Under the pieces are notes generated by a model. That model worked only from the letters and a program-made list of their open reading frames with translations. It was not told where the DNA came from and ran no database searches. The translations under genes and the position numbers were made by a program. A stretch of 64,000 nucleotides of DNA from Aphis gossypii. Lineage: Eukaryota > Arthropoda > Insecta > Hemiptera > Aphididae. The stretch covers positions 34,945,260 through 35,009,259 of the forward strand of contig NC_065530.1 of assembly GCF_020184175.1 (NCBI RefSeq), given 5' to 3'. Positions 20,482 to 29,928 of this stretch are shown one piece after another (the first letter of the stretch is position 1; each line of letters opens with the position of its first letter).

Positions 20482-23400
20482 GTATAAAACAACACATACA
20501 TTAGGTTTTATATTTTGACTTTGTTTTCTCGTAGAAGGATTTGAGAATAATTTTTTTTTTTTTTTTTTTAATGGGTTTTTAATACGTCACTGTTGGTAAT
20601 AACGCGTGTGCAACGTATTATTATATTGTATATTTAGAACCAGCACTGTATAAATCCGGGTGTAAAAAAGAGGTCCACCGGCCAGGGTTTCTGCAAAATG
20701 TCTTCCCTGACCACCTTGTCCAGTCCCTGTCAGTTTTTCAAGATGGCCCTCGGATTATGCGATCTACCCGACATTTTGGCTAGTATTTCATTTATGTATA
20801 AAACAAAAATTTAACACCCGCCCCCACCCGCGCCCAAAGTCTTTTCGAGAATCTTATTTCTACATGGCTAAAATCGCATTTCGGTACTACTTTTACTTCA
20901 GTCTTCAATCAATTTATAATAACCGTTTATTTTATAATATTGCTCTCTTGACTCTTCTATATACCTACATAACATAATAAAATGTTGTATCGACCACTAC
21001 GACCGTTTTCAGCAAACTCACATACACATATAATACATAAACATAATAACATTTTATTACAATATTTGACTCGAGATGATATACACATCGGATTCGTCAC
21101 AACTCACAGTGACACAATGTTTACATAATATATGAATTATATTATTATACTTCGTATACGGTGAAAATACGATTATATTTACACGTTAACATATCAAACT
21201 ACGATATAATAGAAACCCTTATATTGTATCGGAGGACGTATTTTGTTCTTTGACAACTCGTATAACGTACCGATGACAGTTTGCACTTCATTACAACAAA
21301 TTATAACATTAAAAACATATAATAATATGTATAATACACAATACAAACTCAAATTATGTAGGTATGAGGTATTATATTTGTACTGCATATACTTGGTAAC
21401 CACCTTGATGCTGTACAAAGTACGTCAACTTTTACCTTCTACTTAAGATACTCTTATGGAATTTTCTAGGAAATGCTCTTTTTTAAATCCACGCTAATAT
21501 ATCTATTAGCATATTTATTCAAGTGAATAACCATAATATTATTCTTGCTAATTACACGCACTTGGCCTTTATAACATATTATATTAAAAACGGTCTTGTC
21601 GATGTTCACGCGACTCTTCAACTTTTATTCAGAGGTTATAAACCAAACACGCTGACAAGAGTAAAACGATATCCTGCAGTAGAATACTCAATTATGTTTT
21701 GTATTATTGTTAGATTTATCTGTAGGATAGATATATACTCAATATTTATCACTTAGGTATAAACCATCATTTATTCATCATAATATGAATATTGTACTGC
21801 CAATAATACTCTGTATTGAAAATTAAAGGAGTCCCACTCCAGGTACCATATTATAATTATTATATAGTTATAATTTAATTTAATTTTAATTGTACATTTT
21901 CTGAAGTCTAAACGGTCCGAATCTTTAATTCTCATTTGACCATTAAATACTAAATAGTTATATCTTTTCTGTATTAAATAACAATTTAAGTAACCATAAA
22001 ATGTTTTTCATCCAATTCAATAGTTTTTTTTTTTATTATTATTATTGTTAACCATTTCACAATGTTTCCACTCTGAAAATTACTTTAGTCTATGAAAAAT
22101 GAAAATCGTGTTGACCAGTTGAGATGGGGCGTATAATTTCTCATTCCCTACGACCTTACCTTACAAATGTTGGACGGTCATGGAACGTTGAGCTAAATTA
22201 AAATTGTATTACACCGTGATACATTTCGGTATTTAAATCAAGCCAAATACACATACAAATCTAAAATCAACGTATTTTGTACTTATTTGAAAAAAAAGTA
22301 AAAACATATTGGAATCAATTTAGATGATACCGACATATACAAACGTACAAAATCACGTTCATTATAATTTTAATTAGAAATCAGTAATTAATACAAAACA
22401 TTTTGCACTATCATTATTGCTCTAAATTATTCAAAACATAATACATAACATAATATATATATATATGATTTAATAGATTATTAAAATTATGTTAGTCAGG
22501 AGAAAAACACTTTCATTTCGTATTGAAAAATTCTTAATTGATATATATATATATTCTATATATACAAGCAAATGTTCCTATAAACTTTTGTTTTAAAAAC
22601 TTTCACAACTACACGATCAAAAATTGTTTGTTACTAGTTCTCCGTGAATACATTTAAGGTGTCGTTTATGACGCGATGAACGATTACTTCCACAACAGTA
22701 CTCACTTGACTCGATCTTTACGCTATGATGATATTTTTAATATACTGTTTTCCTATTTTTATAAACATTTTACACTAATACAGTAACACCTATATGGCTA
22801 TGTATATTAAATAATTTATATCGCTTTCTTGTCTATGTATATTCCTATTGTTTTAATTGTATTTTATTATATACACAAAGTGATTCATCAAGCATGCCTG
22901 CCCCTTAATTTATTCTTCATTTAAATTTTGGAATTTTTAAGTATGTATGCGTATACTTATATAACGACCATTTTTTAATTACTACTAGATTTTTTTTTTG
23001 CATTTGCAGTAATAGAAGTAACTAATAATGATCATACAATCGCTATTTTTATGATTAATGTCCCTAATTATTTAGAAAATACTTTTTAAAATTTCAATTT
23101 TTATGGCTATCTACGTAGGTAATAATTAAAAAAAAAAAAATCTTCGTTTAATAACTTACAAAATCAGAGTTTTATAATAATTTAAAGTATCTTAATTGTA
23201 TTATCACATGTAATTTGTTCCTTATACTACATAAGTAAATTAAAAACATGGCTTTAAGTATAAATTAATTATACTTAAAAATCCTAATAACAAAAATTTG
23301 AATAAATACAACGTAAATAATGGTTGTCAGCAGCATGTTCGGTAAATCATTTTGTATAAATACCTTCGTCCGCCACCCCCCTCGACGACTGCACTGCCTT

Positions 23401-24728
23401 ACTCGACGGTATGTGAACGACCATCGATTATTATACAGTGTCCGTCGTCATCTGTTTGTCTAGATGCTCAGCTTAAACATGTCGAACGTGGTACTGATGC
23501 TGGTTCTCAAAGGACTGATCTGGGGAGCCTCGTATATGCAGGGCAACGGTGGCAAAGGTCGGAAGGAAGGGCCGGATGCGGCGGGCTTGACCGGTGGCGG
23601 ACTCCTGCAGGACGTGGTCAACGAGACGGATTTACTGTTGTTCCTTGGATATTTGGTTGCCGATGAGTCAGGTCGCTATGACTGTCTGAACCGCGTGGCG
23701 TGTGAGCAACCGGCCAGGGCGGAGAGTTACCTGAAGAGCGCCGAAATGGTCTGGAAAACGGCGAAATTATTGGACCCGTAAGACTTCCACTGTACAATAA
23801 GAATATCGACTATTATATGTTTATAATATGCGTGACACAATTATAATTATTTATCAGACAAGTCACAGGCTTAGGTAGCTTTTTTTGTGGACAAGATTTG
23901 ATTGCCCTAGTATTTTTTAACAATTATGATTTATGAGTTATGGACTTAACATTAATATAGATATCCGCCCAACCTTCGTGAATTTATTTATATATGTATT
24001 ATGTAATTCCGTAAATGTTTATTTATTTAAATTTAAGTTAGAACCACAATATTTCCGCCAACGACCATACCACGTTGAATACACCAGTTCTCGTCCGATC
24101 ACTGAAGTTAAGCAACGTCGGGCGTAGTTAGTACTTGGATGGGTGACCGCTTGGGAACACTACGTGCCGTTGGCATTTTTTTTGATTAGTTTCAAGTAGT
24201 TTAATTACTAAATATTTTGATTATTTTATAATAAAGAAAAGAAACAAGTTTTTATTTAGAATTTATTCGTCATATTCTATACAAGTTTAATCAGTAATTA
24301 TTATTTTTTAAATTTACACATTTTATATTCGCGTATAAATGTACGTTAATGTAAAGAAAAATTAAATATTATTATATTAGAAAATGCAAAACAACATATT
24401 TAATATTATACTACTTATAAATATTATTTTTTAATATTTAACACTCTTACGTTATCTCAGAATCATGGTACAATAATATTTCTGTTGTAATAGTTCGATC
24501 GAGAGTATACCTACTATTAACGTTCCGACGGGTATAACACTTGAGCGAATATTTTATTGAAAATATTGTAAATATGATTTTAGAGTGGTGCCGGTGGACG
24601 CGAAATACGAGCGAATGTTGATCAAGTTGCAAGAAGCCATTGAAGACGGTAGGGCAGACGGAGATTGTCAGGCCAAATACAAATGTTCCGAGCCGACCAG
24701 CAACGAGGATAACTTTAACCTGATTTAA
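20257..24728 (+). CDS. Gene B: secreted eight-cysteine protein, paralog of gene A
   Basis: Gene-level entry; coding exons are 20257-20481, 20638-20782, 23464-23777 and 24584-24728. The product would be about 275 residues with the same layout as gene A: signal peptide, charged linker, four-Cys module, hydrophobic helix, CLNRVACE pair and final GDC/YKC pair. A dibasic VKKR before the GFCK motif could be a processing site and is absent from gene A. Introns are longer than in A (intron 3 is about 2.7 kb versus 1.0 kb), and the last intron holds a complete 5S rRNA gene. The phase conflict between the second and third coding exons is the same as in A. Secretion is inferred from the signal peptide; the role is unknown. 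Confidence 0.6.
20638..20782 (+). CDS. Gene B exon 3: four-cysteine module
   Basis: Starts after TATATTTAG in phase 0 with NQHCINPGVKKRSTGQGFCK, then MSSLTTLSSPC, QFFKMALGLCDLPDILA. All four cysteines and most of the block match gene A. It ends GCTA|GTATTT in phase 1, one codon longer than the A exon. If GC at 20779-20780 were used as the donor (TTG|GCTAGT), the phase would be 0 and would fit the next exon. Confidence 0.7.
23355..23362 (+). promoter_or_regulatory. TATA-like box upstream of gene B exon 4
   Basis: TATAAATA is followed by a CpG-rich, C-rich stretch (23366-23410) unusual for this AT-rich intron. It could drive a short transcript of exons 4 and 5, in which MLSLNMSNVVLMLVLKGLIW would act as a signal peptide. 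There is no equally clear counterpart in gene A. Confidence 0.25.
23464..23777 (+). CDS. Gene B exon 4: hydrophobic helix and CLNRVAC pair
   Basis: Begins after CTGTTTGTCTAG with ATGCTCAGC. The TAG of the acceptor is an in-frame stop, which fixes the left limit. It encodes MLSLNMSNVVLMLVLKGLIW, a Gly-rich linker, VNETDLLLFLGYLVADESGR, YDCLNRVACEQPARAESYL and VWKTAKLLDP. It ends GAC CC|GTAAGA in phase 2. It has the same 314-nt length as the A exon. In gene B the exon happens to start with ATG and has TATAAATA about 100 bp upstream, so an independent start cannot be excluded. Confidence 0.75.
24057..24174 (+). rRNA. 5S ribosomal RNA, copy 1
   Basis: A full-length 118-nt 5S gene with closing stem GCCAACG/CGTTGGC, loop motifs TCCGATCACTGAAGTTAAGC and GGATGGGTGACCGC, and an intact internal Pol III promoter (A box about 24106-24120, C box about 24131-24158). 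A run of T follows as terminator. It sits inside the last intron of gene B on the same strand, between exons at 23777 and 24584. It is identical over its whole length to copy 2. Confidence 0.97.
24584..24728 (+). CDS. Gene B terminal coding exon
   Basis: Follows AATATGATTTTAG in phase 2 and completes a Pro codon. It encodes VVPVDAKYERMLIKLQEAIE, DGRADGDCQAKYKC and an acidic tail ending at TAA (24726-24728). It matches gene A in LQEAIE-x5-GDC-x4-YKC. The minus-strand open frame over the same DNA is a shadow. Confidence 0.75.
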
Positions 24729-26145
24729 AGTGTACAGATATATAGTCATTGAGAGTAATCGATTTATATAGATAAATCGTAGGTACATATTATGGTTATT
24801 TTTTTGTTTTTGTTTGAGATATATATTTTGCCAAATTTAAGTCTGATTATCGAAAACGCCGTGCACAGTCATTGTATGCATTGGATTATTATTGAATATT
24901 TTATTCACGCAATAATGCACGTAAAACAATATAGCATAGTAAATAATTATGTTTTATATTATTACAAATTATTATTTTTTTTTCAAAAATATTTCTTTTT
25001 ATTCAATGTGCCTGTAATAAGTTTACTTTTTTATATTACTTATTATTCTATTTGATGAACAATGACCTCATTCAAAATAAAAATGCTATTATATCTGCAC
25101 GTTAATTTCTATCGTAGACCATAACGATTAATGTATACCAATACTATTGTATCTACGAGTTTCATTAATTGAATTCATCATATTATGACCTATATCCAAG
25201 TACTATATCTGAAATAAAGATTATTGTTTTTTTTTTTTTTATATATATATATATATGTATATAATATTAACTTGTTTACTGTGATGTAGTAGAGTTTTGT
25301 TGTTAACATTAAAATAATGGTTTGTTTAAGTATAATTTTATTTTTTCTTCGTCAACCTCCATATTTGAAAATACGAAATTATTTTCGTGGTAGAACAGCT
25401 TACAATTAATGATGTATTACCAGTGGAACTTGGTTTCAGATTGAGTTATTTAGTAAACCTATAGTACGATAGGCGGTGAATATAGCCCGCCTTGAAGTTT
25501 TAACCAAATTTAATCGCCGAAGTCTTGAGTTTTTAGTTTTTAATCTGAGCCTAGTAGAAATAAGCACTCCCGCTCCTCGTGCAAAACAAGAATATACAAG
25601 ACTCGTATTATAGGTAGTTAGTAGCCAGTAGGTACCCCGTAGGTATCTACTTCTATGAAAAAAAATTAGGTAAGTAGCCGTATCGCCTGTACCTATATTG
25701 GCTAATGGCTATTATGATTTATGAATATCGACACTGTTGATAGGTATAAATATTAAATATACAATATTATAATAATATAATAGGAACTATTGTTTTTCAT
25801 ATAATAACGAAATATTTTAACATTAAGAATCAATTGTGGTCAAGTTGTTTTTATGAAACATTTGTTATTCATAATTCAAATTTTGGTGTCCATGTTACAG
25901 TTTCTAGCCTCTAGGATTATTATTTTGAGTTAAAAATGTTTGATAAAAATGGAAGTGAACAGCTTTTTTAGTGGATGAGGCATGATAAATACTCGTTGTT
26001 CGAGTATTTTTTTTTTAATAATTATGAGTTATGAACTTTGTATTAACATATATGTCCGTCAAACTTTAGTGAATAATTATTATATAATCTGTAAATGTTT
26101 GTTAAGATTATTTATCTAAATTTAAGTTAGAACCACAATATTCTC
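24729..26145. other. Spacer between gene B and 5S copy 2
   Basis: AT-rich 3' flank of gene B with a possible poly(A) signal AATAAA at 25077-25082. The last part, about 26004-26145, is a diverged duplicate of the flank in front of 5S copy 1 (about 23911-24056). A Leu/Phe/Tyr-rich frame at 24792-25055 was not accepted. Confidence 0.5.
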
Positions 26146-26263
26146 GCCAACGACCATACCACGTTGAATACACCAGTTCTCGTCCGATCACTGAAGTTAA
26201 GCAACGTCGGGCGTAGTTAGTACTTGGATGGGTGACCGCTTGGGAACACTACGTGCCGTTGGC
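26146..26263 (+). rRNA. 5S ribosomal RNA, copy 2
   Basis: Identical to copy 1 over 118 nt, in the same orientation, 2,089 bp downstream. A box at about 26195-26209, C box at about 26220-26247, followed by TTTT. The 5' flank resembles that of copy 1, including the shared TTTAAGTTAGAACCACAATA just before the gene, while the 3' flanks differ. Full identity of the gene against diverged flanks implies selection or gene conversion. Confidence 0.97.
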
Positions 26264-27380
26264 ATTTTCCTTTTATTAAAACTAATAATAAAATTTGATT
26301 AGTTATTAATTTACTCATACATTTCTTATTTCAATGGCATAGTTGTTATTTTTTGCATCGTTATGTTTTTATAAAAATATCAATAGCATGTTATTATAAT
26401 ATATATATATAATATTATTATATTTATTAGGTATTAATAATCATCATACAAAAAATAATACCTTACAACTTTTTTATTTTCGGTATAAATAAATAATAAT
26501 ATATCCCATTCATATAATGTCATACCACTCATATCCCAATATAATAATCTATGGTCAATATTCGCTGTAAAGTTAGAAAGATTTTTATAATAATATTATA
26601 CATTTATACCTAGTGAATTTAATTTACCCAGCAATTATTGAATTTTACACACACACATAATAAAAGTAAAGAGTATAATATATTGAGTAAAAATACGTAA
26701 TTTTTCGGTAAAAAACACACGCACATATAGAAATAAATTTTCAGATTTTCTTCGTACACTTACAGCAAGTATATAATATAATATTGTAACCGACTTCTCT
26801 ATATACGAGTAATAATGAGTTGTGCTACATATATAATATTATATTGCGTGTCTTTTAATTTTGTTTTTTTTTTATTGCTTTTCAAATCGTAATCGTTCGT
26901 CGATTTTAAATTTAAAAAACCAATACACCAATATCGATATATAGTGTATATACCGATGTCTGTTTTCTATTATTGTGGGTACACTGGTGGACCTATATAT
27001 ACAAGTTATATAAGTAGCTGTGTATAGTCTGAAATATGCTGTGTACTCATACATATTATTATACGCACCTATAATATGTGTGTGTGTATATAATAATATT
27101 TATCAACGCGGATTCAATTTTATGTTACAATGATACCTAGCTATATAAATCATAATAATATTACACATATTATATATACTATATATTGGTTTATATACAT
27201 TATATTATTGACGTTGATTTCTTCTCGTTGCGATTTTAATCGAATACCAACGTTTTCTCTAAACGCACGCTTATTATTATTATTATTATTATCGTACCGT
27301 ATCGTAAATCGTTTTACCGCTGCAATATAATATATATAATATGTTTATATTCATACGTACCTTTACACATATATATATAT
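26264..27380. other. AT-rich spacer with microsatellite-like runs
   Basis: No gene seen. TATA, TTATTA and CACA runs, with TA-rich hairpin-prone sequence around 26398-26420 and 27150-27200. Confidence 0.6.
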
Positions 27381-29600
27381 AATAATAATACACGTGACAT
27401 CGGCGTACGCCCGGAACTATATACACACACACACACTATTGCAAGCTATTATTTTCGATTATATACATTATGAAAATCCCCGAGGCGCCGCAGTAATCTG
27501 GCGTATGCCTCTGGAAAACGGAATAATTCAAATAACGCAGCCCGAGGACTTGCGTTTTCTCAGCAGTCTGGTGTTCCGCTGGAGCTGCAACTTTACCACG
27601 AAGTGCACGCGTTTCGTTTTTTACCCCGACGATTCTCCGCTGGGCTCATCTCGACAATATACATACATAAGCGTTATAAATAGTTATATATATAATATAT
27701 TATTATATCCTCTTATAAACGTAGGTACATGTTGCTCACCGCCACCGTCGTTATCGTGCACGCGATGTACACGCATAAGAGCAACGACGTGTATTATAAT
27801 ATAATATGATATATTATTACAATATTAAATTAATACGAAGTCGCGTCCACAATCTCTGCAGCTCGCGCACACGACTCGGGCAGATACTGTTCGATAGCAC
27901 TCGCGGCAGAGGAACTCGCTGCAGTTCGGATCGCTATGCTATATGGATGTATGGCCCGATTGTTTGAGGAACGTGTTTTGCGATCATACCGTCGCTATCG
28001 TTATATAGATCAGTCACTCGATCATCGATCATTTGCGCGCATACGAGGCTGTCCGCAGCGTTTATATGGATATCATCATGTGAGTTTAAGTTTGCAAACA
28101 CGAATTGCAATCGTTTAGTTCTGTTTTTGCGTTAGTCGTAACGGCGGATTGTTAGACTGCAGTTTTTTTAGTTTTATTTATTGATATTAGTCGGCGATGC
28201 CAGTAAGCCAATGCAAATAAGATCGAGAATATGTAGTTATATGTATAGTTATTAACACGTGCGCGTATATAATAAGACTCCGATACTTTAAGAGGTATAG
28301 TTGGCTAATTGCACTGGTAAAAGGTTCTAATCTCAGAATTTTTAGCATCAAAAATAAATGTTGTGAAATATTTCCAGGCATTATAGGAATATAGGTAGTC
28401 CAAAACGTTTCAAATGAAAATTAAAAACTAGAAAAAAAATATGCTAAAAAAGAGTTGACTGCTAAGTTAACAACCTAACCTAACTAAACGACGACAATGA
28501 TCGATTTTATTCTCTTTTCCTAACTCGATAAAATTCTAGAAACACTACAGTTTCTCATATACATACGTATCATGATATATGTAAATGTTATATATTTATT
28601 GGATATTTAATTAGGCTCGTCTGACTCAAATGCACATGACTTGCAAAGTACTTGGCCCGAGTCTGCAGGTTATAATATAGAACACGACCGATTGTTGGTC
28701 GCGGAATAATCGTATTTATAATACATATTATTGAATAAATAAGAAGACGAGGAGAGATTTCGATTTTCGCATCTCCCGAGTATAAAATAACATCATCTTT
28801 CGTTTCGTCATCGTGCACGCCAATTACATTCGTATAGCCTATACGAGCCTATATTATCTTATACGCGTGCATATAATGTTGTATTTATTTATCATCGCAT
28901 TTCGTGGACGGCGGTGAATAGGAGTGAATCGATTATATTATTATTTATATTATATTGAAAATAGATGTATACCTTATATCGTCGTGCAATGTTCGATATT
29001 TTAATAGCCGTCTTCGGTTCAAATTAAAAGCGAAGAAAAAAAGAATCTTTGTGATGTCGACGCACAGCAGTGTTACGGCGCGTTATCGCGTTGAGAGGGG
29101 TCTCTCTCGTGTACGGGCGGCTGCGGCGGCGGTGGTACCCATTCTCGTGGTGGTGGCGCGCGGCGCACTGTTGTCGGAATCGTGTCCGATGTGTCGATCG
29201 TCGCGTTTCATTATTATTCGACTTAACACATCGCAAACACGACTCGTGTTGGTTTTTTTTTAATTCTGTTACATTCTGTCTTTCATTATTATTATTGTTA
29301 TTGTATTTATTTTCGTTTCGAGGAGCATTTTCTCCTCGTCTTATGCGCGTGTATAAGTACGCGCATATCACTGCCACCGTTGTTGTGCCCGTCAATCGAC
29401 GCGATCGCATCTCTGTTCGATCGATTCGTCTCGATAATATCATAATAATACCGTTGGTGTTAAGACGTCAGTTTTCGCCGCGTGGCTACATGTATTGTGC
29501 ATGTGATGTGTACATAATATTCATTACGCAGTACAAACGAACGACTTTTGTGCTTTTCAAAGTTTTCTGCGCGCGAGAGTGTGTGCTTTTTACCGATCAG
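27380..29600. promoter_or_regulatory. CpG-richer island upstream of a leader exon
   Basis: Base composition changes sharply from the flanking AT-rich DNA. CpG-dense patches lie at 27480-27660, 27840-28060 and 29050-29180 (a GGCGGCTGCGGCGGCGGTGG-type run). Open frames on both strands reflect the loss of AT-rich stops rather than coding: the frames overlap on opposite strands, are Arg-rich, and none has conserved motifs. A donor-like ATCAT|GTGAGT at 28080 could end an alternative leader exon. The position just before the TATA box at 29622 suggests a core or proximal promoter region. Confidence 0.4.
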
Positions 29601-29615
29601 TGACGACAAGCGTCA
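29601..29615. promoter_or_regulatory. TGACG inverted repeat upstream of TATA
   Basis: TGACGACAAGCGTCA is a perfect inverted repeat of the CRE half-site TGACG with a 5-nt spacer, seven bases upstream of the TATA box. The match to a bZIP half-site is by sequence only. Confidence 0.35.
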
Positions 29616-29621
29616 CGAGTA

Positions 29622-29628
29622 TATATAA
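29622..29628 (+). promoter_or_regulatory. TATA box of plus-strand promoter
   Basis: TATATAA followed by GC-richer sequence, with a plausible start site near 29640-29655, and then a leader exon ending in a consensus donor. TATA-like strings are common in this AT-rich window; this one is notable only because of the exon that follows. Confidence 0.4.
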
Positions 29629-29649
29629 TTCGGTGCATCTGTCAAAATT

Positions 29650-29842
29650 TGTCGGCGCCGAGCAGAGATCGACGAACACTACTGTGTTTGGACATGCTAC
29701 CGATTTATTCTATTAATTACCATCTATATCATAAATACTATCAATAATATGGATACTTTGCTCAGGAAGAGCTCGTAATACTGTTTTTACTGCTCGAAAC
29801 CATCGACATTGCAAATCAAAACTCTACTTTCTACGTCACCAG
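29650..29842 (+). other. Probable 5' leader exon of a long gene
   Basis: The exon ends ACGTCACCAG|GTAAGTCG (GT at 29843-29844), one of the best donors in the window. It holds two small ORFs, 29694-29747 (17 residues) and 29749-29778 (MDTLLRKSS), and no later ATG, so the main coding start must be in a downstream exon. No convincing coding exon was found in the next 34 kb, so the first intron is probably very long, as in many developmental regulators. The gene's identity cannot be told from here. Confidence 0.45.
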
Positions 29843-29905
29843 GTAAGTCGTTATTGTTTTTCATTACTAATACATAGTATGACTTAGTGGCTTACAACTA
29901 ACCGC

Positions 29906-29928
29906 AGGTTAGGTTAGGTTAGATTAGG
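29906..29928 (+). repeat. Short interstitial TTAGG run
   Basis: About four copies of the insect telomere pentamer, one with a substitution. Smaller runs occur at 4670-4684 and, inverted, at 28472-28485. They are too short to mark a telomere. Confidence 0.7.

Noticed and set aside
23352..23666. 104-codon frame overlapping gene B exon 4 in another phase
   Set aside because: The corresponding frame in gene A stops early (TGA after about 36 codons), whereas the LNMSN...CLNRVAC frame is conserved in both.
24447..24788. 113-codon minus-strand frame
   Set aside because: Antisense shadow of the gene B terminal exon, whose plus-strand frame is conserved with gene A.
29070..29603. 177-codon plus-strand open frame
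   Set aside because: It lies in a CpG-rich, stop-poor island, overlaps a 139-codon frame on the other strand, is rich in Arg, Leu and Phe without motifs, and runs into the promoter/TATA region.
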